Shown: piece by piece, positions 16,720 through 25,575 of the stretch
Position numbering within the stretch: position 1 is the stretch's first letter
How the letters are laid out: each line of letters begins with the position of its first letter
Assembly: GCA_027492635.1 (NCBI GenBank)
Contig: JAPUEH010000020.1
Span: 4,677 to 49,212 of the forward strand
Source of the DNA: Candidatus Saccharimonadota bacterium
GTDB taxonomy: Bacteria > Patescibacteriota > Saccharimonadia > Saccharimonadales > Saccharimonadaceae
Length of the DNA stretch: 44,536 nt
Direction: 5' to 3'
Program-made: the position numbers and the translations under genes
The notes under the pieces: generated by a model
Told to the model about the DNA's origin: nothing
The model's input: the letters and a program-made list of their open reading frames with translations, nothing else
Databases searched by the model: none

Positions 16720-16793
16720 AGTCGTGTACTTCCTTTTATTTCGTGGCAACAGATTTTACTGTAGTTTTTGTTTTCTAGTAGTTAACGTTATTT

Positions 16794-16822
16794 ATTTTAG
16801 CAAACTTTTACGTTTTTGTCAA
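16794..16822 (-). promoter_or_regulatory. Promoter TTGACA-N17-TAAAAT with TGC extension
   Basis: -35 at 16817-16822, -10 at 16794-16799, with TGC directly before the -10. Confidence 0.7.
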
Positions 16823-16846
16823 TAGCTTTGAAGCTCAGGCCAAAGA

Positions 16847-17548
16847 CTATGCCGCCCCCTTCATCCATGGCGGTACCTCAGTCGTCGGCCGTGGCGCAGC
16901 AGTATATCCCGAAGGTGGACCGAAGGGATTAGATTGATACTGTGGCCTCCTTGCCTGTGGCTGCGAGTAACTATCGCCGCTATAAGGAGACATGGTATTA
17001 AACGGTGACGGTGGAGGCGGACCAAAAGGGCTTGGAGTTAAATTCCCAGATACTTGTATACCTTGAGCGGTATAGGGATGGCCACCATTTGCAGGATGGT
17101 AGTTTGCTCCATATTGTGCTGTGCTTTGCGCCAACTCATTGCCCAAACCATATGCCTGAGAGCGAGCTTCGGCTTTAACACCTCGCGCCGCACCCTTGGC
17201 GGCACGGACATACGTTGCGCCAGTCTTGAGGCCGAGTAATGCCTTAAAGGCACCCCATTTATTAACTTTACCGTCCGCATCAAGCACCCCTGTTTCAAGT
17301 GCCGCACCCTTTAGGCCAGCGCTACCCATTTCTCGTGTAACACGGATTAGCCTCTCTTGATTCTCTGGTGTATTATACCTCTCCTCTATACTACGCGCCG
17401 TTGAATGAAGCCCATCGCGACGTATATCGCCAGCCGCAGTGAGTGCTATCCTCCCTACACCATGGATCACATCATGATTCGCATCATAAAACTCCTTACC
17501 CCTTTTGGCGGTCTCGATAGTCGTCCGAAATGTACTAAATTTACCCAT
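16847..17548 (-). CDS. Hypothetical protein with Pro/Gln-rich C-terminal tail
   Basis: 233 aa, not recognised. Residues 1-130 are basic, helical and Ala/Gly-rich (KRGKEFYDANHDVIHGVGRIAL, AFKALLGLKTGATYVRAAKGAA) and could lie against a membrane; residues 130-233 are a disordered Pro, Gln, Ser, Gly, Tyr-rich tail (PFGPPPPSPF, PQARRPQYQ, NPFGPPSGY) ending PPWMKGAA. No cleavable signal peptide. No good ribosome binding site, but a TTGACT-N17-TAATAT promoter lies 48 nt upstream. Repeated PFGPP motifs suggest a linker or a protein-protein interaction tail. Confidence 0.75.
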   Translation of the reverse strand: MGKFSTFRTTIETAKRGKEFYDANHDVIHGVGRIALTAAGDIRRDGLHSTARSIEERYNTPENQERLIRVTREMGSAGLKGAALETGVLDADGKVNKWGAFKALLGLKTGATYVRAAKGAARGVKAEARSQAYGLGNELAQSTAQYGANYHPANGGHPYTAQGIQVSGNLTPSPFGPPPPSPFNTMSPYSGDSYSQPQARRPQYQSNPFGPPSGYTAAPRPTTEVPPWMKGAA

Positions 17549-17595
17549 GATATACGAATACGCTGTTTGTTTTTATAGATTGATACTATATTTAT

Positions 17596-17624
17596 ATATT
17601 ATCATACTATTGTATATAAGTCAA
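17596..17624 (-). promoter_or_regulatory. Promoter TTGACT-N17-TAATAT
   Basis: -35 at 17619-17624, -10 at 17596-17601 on the minus strand; TG precedes the -10 (TGA). Same class as the island promoters. Confidence 0.65.
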
Positions 17625-17677
17625 TATTATATTCACAGGCTGAAGTGATTTTACCCTGTATTAAACCATAAGCATAG

Positions 17678-17686
17678 TGCTATAAT
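17678..17686 (+). promoter_or_regulatory. Extended -10 TGCTATAAT, very short leader
   Basis: TATAAT at 17681-17686 lies 14 nt before the ATG, giving a leader of about 7 nt. Confidence 0.5.
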
Positions 17687-17700
17687 TTTACTCAAGAGTA

Positions 17701-18315
17701 ATGACAACCAATGATTTATTTCGGCGCATAGCCTCACGTATTTCCAACTTTGCAGGTACTGCAACAGTATTTCTGCTTGCCGTTTTCGTGGTGCTCATCT
17801 GGGCTATCACCGGTCCACTTTTTCACTTCTCGGACACATGGCAGCTTGTTATCAACACGGGCACTACAATTATCACATTCCTCATGGTTTTTCTTATACA
17901 GAACACGCAAAACCGTGACGGCAAAGCTATCCAGATTAAACTTGACGAGCTTATTCGCGCTACTGGTGCACGTACACAATATGTAGGTCTAGAAGATCTC
18001 AGTGACGAGGATCTTGCTATTCTCGACGATGGCTTTAGGCGCATGGCACAGAATCCAGACTCACAGCGCGCAATTACAAAAATGCGCAACAAACTAGACG
18101 CCGAGCATTCTAGGCGCCACAAAAATCGCCAGCATCATGCAATCCCTAAAAAAATCAACACAAAGCTTACCCCGCCGCGTTTTGTCAAAACACCCGCCGC
18201 CGTAACCATCAGTGACACTAGAGAGACGCCCCCTACACGACCGCCTGTTCATGGCCGAACACTACCACACCACCGCACTCATGCACGCGGACCCAAAAAG
18301 CCAATTTTGCGCTGA
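17701..18315 (+). CDS. Low-affinity iron permease family protein
   Basis: 204 aa. Two N-terminal membrane segments (about residues 20-42 and 50-68) and the family signature [22 protein letters not shown] at residues 64-85 match the low-affinity iron permease family (PF04120) of small bacterial proteins. The C-terminal third is a basic, Pro/His/Arg-rich disordered tail ([28 protein letters not shown]) that could bind metal or nucleic acid; this is not part of the family core. Transport activity has not been shown for most bacterial members. Ends in TGA, 41 bp before rpmE. Confidence 0.8.
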   Translation: MTTNDLFRRIASRISNFAGTATVFLLAVFVVLIWAITGPLFHFSDTWQLVINTGTTIITFLMVFLIQNTQNRDGKAIQIKLDELIRATGARTQYVGLEDLSDEDLAILDDGFRRMAQNPDSQRAITKMRNKLDAEHSRRHKNRQHHAIPKKINTKLTPPRFVKTPAAVTISDTRETPPTRPPVHGRTLPHHRTHARGPKKPILR

Positions 18316-18318
18316 CAC

Positions 18319-18347
18319 TTTACATATTCGAGCTTTTTTGATACGAT
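18319..18347 (+). promoter_or_regulatory. rpmE promoter TTTACA-N17-TACGAT, leaderless
   Basis: -35 TTTACA (18319-18324), 17-bp spacer, extended -10 TGATACGAT ending at 18347, and ATG 9 nt later with no ribosome binding site. Confidence 0.55.
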
Positions 18348-18356
18348 TATACGGAT

Positions 18357-18686
18357 ATGAAAAGCAGTATACACCCTACCAACTACCGACTTGTCGTATT
18401 TAGCGATGAAGTCGCAGGGTTTTCGTTCTTGACCCGCTCAACAGCACCAACCAAGGACACTATTAAGTGGGAAGACGGTAACGAATATCCACTCGTAAAA
18501 GTGCACATCTCAAGTGCAAGCCACCCATTCTTTACTGGCGAAGAAAAGATCATCGATACCGAAGGTCGTGTTGATCGCTTCAAAGCACGCTTTGCAAAAG
18601 CCGAAGAACGCAAAAAAGCTCTGGCAAACAAAGCAAAAAAGCAGAAAGCTGAAGCCAGCAAAAAAGCAGAAAAAACAGCCGCATAA
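18357..18686 (+). CDS. rpmE: 50S ribosomal protein bL31, zinc-free
   Basis: 109 aa. [44 protein letters not shown] and [10 protein letters not shown] match bL31 along its length. The CxxC pair of zinc-binding (type A) bL31 is missing, as in type B. A Lys/Ala-rich tail of about 30 residues extends beyond the family core. The transcript appears leaderless and ends in a strong terminator. Confidence 0.92.
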   Translation: MKSSIHPTNYRLVVFSDEVAGFSFLTRSTAPTKDTIKWEDGNEYPLVKVHISSASHPFFTGEEKIIDTEGRVDRFKARFAKAEERKKALANKAKKQKAEASKKAEKTAA

Positions 18687-18703
18687 CCCACAACGGCATC
18701 TCC

Positions 18704-18736
18704 AAATAACCGCCCTCTATAAGGCGGTTATTTTAT
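18704..18736 (+). terminator. Rho-independent terminator of rpmE
   Basis: AAATAACCGCC (18704-18714) pairs with GGCGGTTATTT (18723-18733), followed by T-rich sequence. Confidence 0.85.
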
Positions 18737-18745
18737 TTATGCTTA

Positions 18746-18754
18746 TGCTATACT
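18746..18754 (+). promoter_or_regulatory. Extended -10 TGCTATACT, leaderless
   Basis: The -10 ends exactly 6 nt before the ATG at 18761, placing the start site on the start codon. Confidence 0.6.
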
Positions 18755-18760
18755 ACATAC

Positions 18761-19180
18761 ATGAGCGATATCGACCCAATGGCAGACGATGACAAACCAA
18801 AGGTACAATCAAACTTTGATCAAGAGTTTCAAGCCGAGCTAAGCCAACAAGTCGCACAAACCGCTACTCCCCCGCCGGAAACCCTCTCCCCGGAAGATCA
18901 TGTACGCCTCGACATGGAGGATGCCATCATCGAGGAAAAGGCACATCACTGGGGTCATGTGCTCTTTGCAATATTCGGCTTTATGGCCATCACCACAGCA
19001 CTTGCGCTCGTATTTGTGATGTCTGTTGCTTTTGCTGCCGGAGAAAACCCCACTAACGAGATTATCCGCTTCCTCGCAAATCCTTCACTTGCACTCCTCC
19101 TTGCCTACGCGACACTCATTAGCCTCTTGCTTGGTCTCGTTGGTCTCGGGCTCGGCGAATGGCATCATCGTACTCGATAA
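18761..19180 (+). CDS. Small two-segment membrane protein
   Basis: 139 aa, not recognised. An acidic cytoplasmic N-terminus of about 65 residues is followed by two membrane segments (HVLFAIFGFMAITTALALVFVMSVAFA and LALLLAYATLISLLLGLVGLGLG) with a short loop between, and a basic WHHRTR end. Located immediately upstream of prfA but prfA has its own -10 box. Confidence 0.8.
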   Translation: MSDIDPMADDDKPKVQSNFDQEFQAELSQQVAQTATPPPETLSPEDHVRLDMEDAIIEEKAHHWGHVLFAIFGFMAITTALALVFVMSVAFAAGENPTNEIIRFLANPSLALLLAYATLISLLLGLVGLGLGEWHHRTR

Positions 19181-19193
19181 TCCCTTCGCGATC

Positions 19194-19202
19194 TGTTATA
19201 CT
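19194..19202 (+). promoter_or_regulatory. Extended -10 TGTTATACT of prfA, leaderless
   Basis: Ends 8 nt before the prfA ATG; no Shine-Dalgarno sequence. Confidence 0.55.
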
Positions 19203-19210
19203 AGACTTAA

Positions 19211-20281
19211 ATGCCGCAAATAGCTCTTGATTTAGACGCCTTACAGCAAGAACGCCAATCACTTGGTGATTTTCTTGCTACTCCCGCGGCCTATTCAGAC
19301 CCGCAATTTAGTGCCAAAAACAAGCGTTTTTCCGAACTGGAATCACTTATCACGCTTGCCAAACGGCGCGAGCAATTGGCGCAAAATATCACCGACGCCA
19401 AAGAACTAGCCAATGACGGCGGAGAACTCGCAGAACTTGCCAAGCTCGAGATTGTCGATAGCGAGGCAGAACTTGCCAAGCTCGAAGAGGATCTATTTGT
19501 CATGCTCACACCCAAAGATCCCAATGATGACAAAAATGTCATCATGGAAATTCGTGCTGGCGCGGGTGGCGACGAAGCCAGTTTGTTCGCCGCTGAGCTC
19601 TATCGCATGTACCTTCGCTACTGTGAAACGCACGGACTCAAAACAGAACTTATCTCAGAAAGCGCCAACGATGCAGGCGGTTACAAAGAGGTCGTGTTTG
19701 GCATCAAAGGCGACTCACCCTACTCTATCCTCAAGTTTGAATCTGGCGTCCACCGCGTACAACGTGTACCTGCCACCGAAAGCCAAGGGCGTATCCACAC
19801 GAGTACTGTCACCGTAGCAGTACTGCCAGAAGCCGAGGAGGCCGACATTGAGATTCATGCCAATGATCTCAAAATCGACGTCTATCGCGCAGGTGGTCAT
19901 GGCGGCCAAAGTGTCAACACGACAGACTCCGCCGTGCGCATCACCCACCTACCGACAGGGCTCGTCGTGACAAACCAAGACGAAAAATCTCAGCTAAAGA
20001 ACAAAGAAAAAGCCATGAGCGTACTTCGCTCCCGCCTTCTCCAAGCCAAAATCGACGCAGAAAACGCCAAACTCACCGCAGAACGCCGTAACCTCATTGG
20101 CTCTGGCGACCGCAGCGAAAAAATCCGTACCTACAACTTCCCGCAGGACCGTATCACCGACCATCGCATCGGCTACAGCCGCAGTAGCATCCCGCAGGCA
20201 ATGGATGGTCGTATCGATGATATCGCCGAGAAGTTGCAAGCATATGAGCGCGAACTCAAGGCGCAAAACGCCGAAAGTTAA
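19211..20281 (+). CDS. prfA: Peptide chain release factor 1
   Basis: 356 aa. The catalytic GGQ is at residues 231-233 ([19 protein letters not shown]) and the codon-recognition tripeptide is PAT (187-189), as in RF1, which reads UAA and UAG; an RF2 would have SPF. Full length for the family. Followed after one base by prmC, which methylates the GGQ glutamine, a conserved pair. Confidence 0.97.
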   Translation: MPQIALDLDALQQERQSLGDFLATPAAYSDPQFSAKNKRFSELESLITLAKRREQLAQNITDAKELANDGGELAELAKLEIVDSEAELAKLEEDLFVMLTPKDPNDDKNVIMEIRAGAGGDEASLFAAELYRMYLRYCETHGLKTELISESANDAGGYKEVVFGIKGDSPYSILKFESGVHRVQRVPATESQGRIHTSTVTVAVLPEAEEADIEIHANDLKIDVYRAGGHGGQSVNTTDSAVRITHLPTGLVVTNQDEKSQLKNKEKAMSVLRSRLLQAKIDAENAKLTAERRNLIGSGDRSEKIRTYNFPQDRITDHRIGYSRSSIPQAMDGRIDDIAEKLQAYERELKAQNAES

Positions 20282-20282
20282 C

Positions 20283-21098
20283 ATGACCATTTCTGACTGG
20301 CTCCGCTCCGCCACCAAACAGCTCAAAAACGTCGCTATTGAGTCTGCGCGACTCGACGCCGAACTTATTCTCGCACACACATTACGCAAAAATCGCACCT
20401 ACCTTCATGCGCATCTGGATGAAGCAATAGATGAGCGCAGACATGATATCGCCAATGCTCGGCTTGAATTGCGACTCGACCGTACTCCCCTGGCCTACAT
20501 TGTCGGCCACAAAGAATTCTATGGTCGTCAATTTACCGTCACACCAAGTGTGCTCGTGCCACGACCGGAATCCGAGACGATGATAGAATGGCTACTTGAG
20601 CTTACGGCAGACGAGATTACACCTAAAAAACTCATAGATGTCGGCACGGGCTCTGGTGTTCTCGGCATCACTGCCAAGCTAGAACGTCCAAACTTAGACG
20701 TCATCCTCTCGGACATTGATGAAAAAGCGCTTACTGTTGCGAGACGTAATGCTGATACTCTACACGCCGATGTCTACATTCAGCGCGGCAATTTACTCAG
20801 CGCTCAAGGGTTTACCTTAGACTACATTCTTGCTAACCTTCCCTATGTGGATGACGCTTGGACTGACACATCACCAGAATTACGACACGAACCACCACGC
20901 GCACTCTATGCGGAAAACGGAGGCCTGCGCCTTATTGATCAACTCATCCCACAGCTTGCACGCTGGCTCGCAATCGACGGTATAGCCCTACTTGAAGCCG
21001 ATCCCTCCCAGCATCATCATATCGACTCCATCGCCAAACAGCATAATCTCACACCTCTCGGGTCGCGTGACTATATTATAGGCCTACAGCACCGCTAA
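20283..21098 (+). CDS. prmC: Release factor glutamine methyltransferase
   Basis: 271 aa. N-terminal helical domain that docks the release factor (residues 1-80), SAM-binding VGTGSG (120-125), then NLPY at 185-188 at the position of the catalytic NPPY. The Asn and the last Pro-Tyr are kept; the second residue is Leu. Start ATG at 20283 follows the prfA TAA by one base. Its 3' end overlaps convergent htrA by four bases. Confidence 0.92.
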   Translation: MTISDWLRSATKQLKNVAIESARLDAELILAHTLRKNRTYLHAHLDEAIDERRHDIANARLELRLDRTPLAYIVGHKEFYGRQFTVTPSVLVPRPESETMIEWLLELTADEITPKKLIDVGTGSGVLGITAKLERPNLDVILSDIDEKALTVARRNADTLHADVYIQRGNLLSAQGFTLDYILANLPYVDDAWTDTSPELRHEPPRALYAENGGLRLIDQLIPQLARWLAIDGIALLEADPSQHHHIDSIAKQHNLTPLGSRDYIIGLQHR

Positions 21099-22366
21099 AA
21101 TCCGAACAGGCTACGTGGATCGAATGTGCTTCCGTTGTTAGACTGAGTATCCTCTTGTACACTACCACCTACCTGTGCAGTTTCTTCGTACTTAGCAAGT
21201 GTGAGCTTGGTCGTGTGTTCTTTACCGCCCCGTAAATAAGTGACCGTTACGGTATCGCCCGGGCGATATGCACCAATAATGCTCGTGATACCCGCATTAC
21301 CGCCCACGACATACTGTTCAATCTTTGTGATAATATCCCCATCTTTGATACCAGCCTTTGCCGCTGGACCATCCGCTATTACCGCCGATGAATTGCCATC
21401 ACCACTCACCAACGCACCTTCCGAGACAGATAGTTTTTGCTGGCGTGCGATTAGTGGCGTAATATCTACATAACGCACCCCTATGTAGGCTCGCTCTACC
21501 TTTCCAGTTGCAAGTACACTAGCAAGTACGCCCTTGGTTGAGTTAATTGGAATAGCAAATCCTATGCCTTGAGCATCGCTTGCGACTGCAGTATTGATAC
21601 CGATCACTTGACCCGTACGATTTACCAGGGGACCGCCGGAATTACCAGGATTGATAGCGGCATCGGTCTGTATGAGACCCGAAAGAGACTCTGCTTGGGA
21701 ACCATCTTCAGAAGATGCCGCAACGGGTCGATTCAGTCCAGAAACAATGCCACTTGTTACCGTATTATTAAACTCGCCGAGTGAATTGCCGATTGCAAAA
21801 ACATTTTGTCCAATCTTGAGCGTACTAGAATCACCTAGTGTTGCCGGCTGGAGGTCTTTTGGCTCTTTAATCTTAAGAAAAGCGATATCATTCAGCGGAT
21901 CCGAGCCAATAATCTTTACATCACTATAAATCACACCACTTGATGTAGTAACATCAACCGTCGTAGCATTCTTTACTACGTGTCCATTTGTCAGTACATA
22001 GCCATCTTTACTGACAATAACACCCGTGCCAGCACCCTGCCCAACAACTTGCCCCCTACTCGACGACGTATTCGTGGAAATTGAGACAACGCTTGGCGCA
22101 ACTCGACTCGCCACTTGGGATATATCTTGTTCACTCTGAGACTGCAATGCATTTCCGTCATCAGTGGCTATGGGGCCTGTCATCTGGTTACCGTGCATTC
22201 GCAGCACCATCCACGTGCCAGCACCTCCACCTATCGTGGCAAGTAAAACGATAGCAACGCCTATAGCTATCGTTCTTAGTATCCGATTATGCTCACTTGC
22301 CGCGATATGCGTTGGCGGTGGAGCTACTGAATGTGCTTTATCTTCACCATGTGCGATTTTCGTCAT
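21095..22366 (-). CDS. htrA: HtrA/DegP-like serine protease, membrane-anchored
   Basis: 423 aa. One N-terminal membrane segment (about residues 33-57), then a trypsin-like domain with the triad His129 (TNGHVV), Asp160 (LNDIAF) and Ser243 (GNSGGP), then one PDZ domain (about 310-400). Handles misfolded envelope proteins. AGGA about 10 nt upstream of the ATG. A disordered Asn/Ser tail ends the protein. The two-domain layout with one PDZ and an N-terminal anchor is like DegS or Gram-positive HtrA. Confidence 0.94.
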   Translation of the reverse strand: MTKIAHGEDKAHSVAPPPTHIAASEHNRILRTIAIGVAIVLLATIGGGAGTWMVLRMHGNQMTGPIATDDGNALQSQSEQDISQVASRVAPSVVSISTNTSSSRGQVVGQGAGTGVIVSKDGYVLTNGHVVKNATTVDVTTSSGVIYSDVKIIGSDPLNDIAFLKIKEPKDLQPATLGDSSTLKIGQNVFAIGNSLGEFNNTVTSGIVSGLNRPVAASSEDGSQAESLSGLIQTDAAINPGNSGGPLVNRTGQVIGINTAVASDAQGIGFAIPINSTKGVLASVLATGKVERAYIGVRYVDITPLIARQQKLSVSEGALVSGDGNSSAVIADGPAAKAGIKDGDIITKIEQYVVGGNAGITSIIGAYRPGDTVTVTYLRGGKEHTTKLTLAKYEETAQVGGSVQEDTQSNNGSTFDPRSLFGF

Positions 22367-22400
22367 GTTGCTATCCTACCCCTTCAAGCTGATAATAAAC

Positions 22401-23183
22401 TTAGATAATGCCTGTGCCAGAGCTAAATATACCCGCGAGCACCGTAATAATCAACAACGTAAATACAACCGGTATCGCAACCTCAGCTTTGGTGATCTCG
22501 CGACCACTTTCATGCAGTGCATAGAGTCGCTCAGCCAAAAATCCGACCATCATTATAATGATCGCACCCTGCGCGACCTTGAAATCACCCATAAGGTCAG
22601 TACCGTACCCAACCGTCCAATGATACTCCACCCAACCAATCTCAGCTACAAGTAGCCCAAATACCATTGCGACCAAAATAGGCTGACTCTCGGAATATGC
22701 AGCCACTACATGTCGTGCAGCCCCGTATCCAATCACATACATACCCGCTACTACGACCGTAAGCGGCAAGAGATAGCCGACAGCAAGCAGTGCCCATGTA
22801 CCCAGAAACAAGCTTATAGCCGCCTGTGCGGCGACCCATCGCCTACCAGATCGCGGCTTCACAACAATCAACCAGATTGCATATAGTACCGCAAGTACCA
22901 CCTGAAGTTCAAAGCTAATAGACAGCCTGCCGGCCGTATACATCAATACAACAATCCCCAAGCTAGCTGCAAGATCAACAATGTTTGCTTGGATATTCGC
23001 CCACCAATATCGTGGTCGCACCGCCAAAATACGCCACTTACTCACAATCACGAGAGCAAACGCAAGTGCGATCGAGCCCGATGCAACCAACGCAAAAACC
23101 GCTGCTGCAAGAGCCATATTGAGCACAACATGCAACACTTCGCTCACGAAATTCTTACGCCGAGATGCTTTCAAAAACTCCAT
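22401..23183 (-). CDS. Multi-spanning membrane protein of unknown function
   Basis: 260 aa with seven or eight hydrophobic segments and short loops, an N-terminal basic stretch (KASRRKNF), and charged cytoplasmic loop SGREITKAE before the last segment. No family recognised and no conserved polar cluster pointing to transport or catalysis. An extended -10 (TGCTACAAT) lies 13 nt upstream of the ATG, so the leader is very short. It lies between htrA and the LCP gene on the same strand. Confidence 0.78.
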   Translation of the reverse strand: MEFLKASRRKNFVSEVLHVVLNMALAAAVFALVASGSIALAFALVIVSKWRILAVRPRYWWANIQANIVDLAASLGIVVLMYTAGRLSISFELQVVLAVLYAIWLIVVKPRSGRRWVAAQAAISLFLGTWALLAVGYLLPLTVVVAGMYVIGYGAARHVVAAYSESQPILVAMVFGLLVAEIGWVEYHWTVGYGTDLMGDFKVAQGAIIIMMVGFLAERLYALHESGREITKAEVAIPVVFTLLIITVLAGIFSSGTGII

Positions 23184-23196
23184 AATTCTTGTTTAT

Positions 23197-23202
23197 ATTG
23201 TA
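23197..23202 (-). promoter_or_regulatory. -10 box TACAAT (TGC-extended)
   Basis: On the minus strand, 13 nt before the ATG at 23183; no -35 seen. Confidence 0.4.
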
Positions 23203-23209
23203 GCACAGT

Positions 23210-24799
23210 TTACTGCTGAGCGGCTGCTTTTGCGATAGAACCAACCACTACTACAAAATCCGTCGACTCGTCTACGAGCAGGGGTGGATCGCCAGGAGTG
23301 ATTTTCACTCCATAGACTTTTTCAAGCCGCGCTTTCGTAGCGGCATTTCCCTGGCCTATCTGATATATAGCTACCTTGCCATACTCGCCCGCAGGAGCAT
23401 TATCAATCGCTGCGATTGTGAGACCTTTTGCTTCCAATTTGTCCGCCTCTAGCTGTGCTGCACCAGCAATCCCCGATCCATTGAGTACCACGACATTCGC
23501 AGCCTCTTTCGTCACAGCATCACTACTAATTTGTTTGCGTATATAACTCTGAATACCACTATAGCTATATAGTCCCGCCAGAGGTTGTACTACACTTTGC
23601 CCCGAAGCCATACCCGTAGTCACTACAGACTCCCCTTCTTTATTGAGGCTAATCGACTGGAGCTTATCACCCTTCACCAATTGCCCTACATCGACTAGCG
23701 TACGGATTTCTTTTACTTCAAAGTTTGTGCGGAGGTTATTTCCAAACGCATCTATAAGCCCCGTCACCTTACCAACATTCGTCAGTGTGCCAGCACTAAT
23801 TGCCTTGTCCTGCAGCGCACGCATCACTTTTTGCTGATTCTTTTCTCGATCGAAATTGCCGTTTGGCAATCCATAGCCACCCTGTGCATTACGTGCCCGA
23901 GCAAACGCAAGTGCGTGAGCACCGTCCATCTGCGCAACCTCGCCATTCTTGTAATTGACCATTTTGCACTGATGATTACACTGCCAGTCAAAATTGGGAT
24001 CATAGATACCCCTAGGATCTTCGCTTTCTACCTTTATCGTTACGCCGCCAACAGCATCAACCGCATCCTTCACAACAGTATTATTCACATGCACATAATA
24101 CTGCAAGTCCATGCCAAACACTTCACCCACCTTGTCCTGTAACGCCTTCATTCCGGCCTCTTCGTTTATACCATCATCTGATGCGCACATGTATACGGCA
24201 TTGATTTTCGACTCATAACCTACATCACATGCCGTGTCCAATTTAACCCACATATCGCGTGGCATGCTCACCATAAACGCATCTTTTTTATTTTGATCAA
24301 GACTGAGCATCATGATAGAGTCTGTGAGGTTTCCGCCCGGGTGCTCTCCACCCTCACTGTCTTCGGAGGTGCCTACAATCAAAATATTAGAACGGCCATT
24401 TTCATCCATCTTCAGCGGCGCCTTTTGCACAAAATCAAAAAGATTACCTTTTAGTGTTTTACTACCTGCAATCAATGCTTTGACACCCACATACCCACCA
24501 ATAGCAAGCAGTAAGATCAGCAATGCAATCATAACTCTCTTAATAATCTTTTTGCGCTTGGCTTTTTGTTCGGGTGTCTTCTTTACGCGCCCCTTCTTGT
24601 CACGCTCGGGCGCATCAATTTCACTCAGTGAATCATCAATCTCAGAACGACTCACGCCAAGCTTTGTTCTGGCGTCGTGCTCTTTTGCCGATAACTCAGT
24701 AGCGGCCGGCTTATTAGCATGAGCAGCCGAAGTATCTCCCAGTTGTGCACGAGGCGTACGAGGCACAAAACCATCCATTGAGCGTGAGTGTTTTTTCAT
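23210..24799 (-). CDS. LytR-CpsA-Psr (LCP) family glycopolymer transferase
   Basis: 529 aa. A 85-residue charged cytoplasmic N-terminus, one membrane segment (about 87-112), the LCP catalytic domain (about 138-330: SNILIVGTS, NLTDSIMMLSLD, VSMPRDMWV, KINAVYM, DGAHALAFARAR, DREKNQQKV), and a C-terminal LytR_C domain (about 435-520). LCP enzymes move lipid-linked glycopolymers onto peptidoglycan. The Arg and Asp residues that bind pyrophosphate are present. Start MKKHSRSMDG is chosen because GGAG lies 5 nt upstream. Divergent from lepB. Confidence 0.9.
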   Translation of the reverse strand: MKKHSRSMDGFVPRTPRAQLGDTSAAHANKPAATELSAKEHDARTKLGVSRSEIDDSLSEIDAPERDKKGRVKKTPEQKAKRKKIIKRVMIALLILLLAIGGYVGVKALIAGSKTLKGNLFDFVQKAPLKMDENGRSNILIVGTSEDSEGGEHPGGNLTDSIMMLSLDQNKKDAFMVSMPRDMWVKLDTACDVGYESKINAVYMCASDDGINEEAGMKALQDKVGEVFGMDLQYYVHVNNTVVKDAVDAVGGVTIKVESEDPRGIYDPNFDWQCNHQCKMVNYKNGEVAQMDGAHALAFARARNAQGGYGLPNGNFDREKNQQKVMRALQDKAISAGTLTNVGKVTGLIDAFGNNLRTNFEVKEIRTLVDVGQLVKGDKLQSISLNKEGESVVTTGMASGQSVVQPLAGLYSYSGIQSYIRKQISSDAVTKEAANVVVLNGSGIAGAAQLEADKLEAKGLTIAAIDNAPAGEYGKVAIYQIGQGNAATKARLEKVYGVKITPGDPPLLVDESTDFVVVVGSIAKAAAQQ

Positions 24800-24900
24800 A
24801 AGTACTCCATCTATAATACCGAAACAGCCCCGAACATAAAACCCCAAATTGCTCATGCTGCAAAAGATTATTGTATATCGCATTTCTCCCACACCTCATG

Positions 24901-24906
24901 TATAGT
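24901..24906 (+). promoter_or_regulatory. -10 box TATAGT of lepB, leaderless
   Basis: Ends 7 nt before the lepB ATG at 24914, with TG two bases upstream of it; no ribosome binding site. Confidence 0.5.
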
Positions 24907-24913
24907 AGATGTA

Positions 24914-25513
24914 ATGAACGCAAGCTTTATGCAACGACATCAGGGGCTCAAGGATGTCATCGGACTTATCGTTTTTGTTATTTGCGTGGCAATCGGTACG
25001 ATTTTTATCAATACTTTTATTTTTCGTACTTTTTCTGTCGTCGGTCCAAGTATGGAAAAGACCATGTACACTGGCGATCGCCTCATTGTTAATCGTCTTC
25101 CCGTAACAGCCGCTCAACTTGGTAATAAAACCTACGTTCCAGGGCGTGGACAAGTTATCGTGTTTAAAAACCCTAACTTTACCATCGGCAGCGCTGATGA
25201 GTATATTGTCAAACGTGTCATCGGCTTTCCGGGTGAACGCATTACCGTAAAAGACGGAAAGATCACTGTGTATAATTCAGCCAACCAACAAGGTTTCAAT
25301 CCAGATGACAATAACCACGGCGAGCCAGGTAGCCCGACGAGCGGTGATGTCGATACCACAGTACCCGAAGGTACATTGTTTGTAGCTGGTGACCACCGCG
25401 AAGGCAATTTCTCGCTCGACTCACGCAGCGGTCTCGGTACGATTCCGTTCTATGATGTGATTGGTCCTGTGGGTGTGCGTATTTGGCCACTAGAAAAAAT
25501 CCGCACGTTTTAA
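24914..25513 (+). CDS. lepB: Signal peptidase I
   Basis: 199 aa. One membrane segment (about residues 14-36), then catalytic Ser46 in GPSMEKTM and general base Lys100 in YIVKRVIGFPGE, and the box E region FVAGDHREGNFSLDSRSGLG. It cleaves signal peptides of the exported proteins seen around 39-44 kb. Start at 24914 follows a -10 box by 7 nt; an ATG six codons later is an alternative, and upstream in-frame sequence is not protein-like. Confidence 0.95.
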   Translation: MNASFMQRHQGLKDVIGLIVFVICVAIGTIFINTFIFRTFSVVGPSMEKTMYTGDRLIVNRLPVTAAQLGNKTYVPGRGQVIVFKNPNFTIGSADEYIVKRVIGFPGERITVKDGKITVYNSANQQGFNPDDNNHGEPGSPTSGDVDTTVPEGTLFVAGDHREGNFSLDSRSGLGTIPFYDVIGPVGVRIWPLEKIRTF

Positions 25514-25575
25514 AGCAACAGTCTGCTCTTTTTATAAAGTTGTCAGGGTATTTTTGAGACAGAAAAATATAGTTC

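Noticed and set aside
25514-25541. Terminator between convergent lepB and parB
   Set aside because: Only a short AGCA/TGCT stem next to a T run; too weak to claim.
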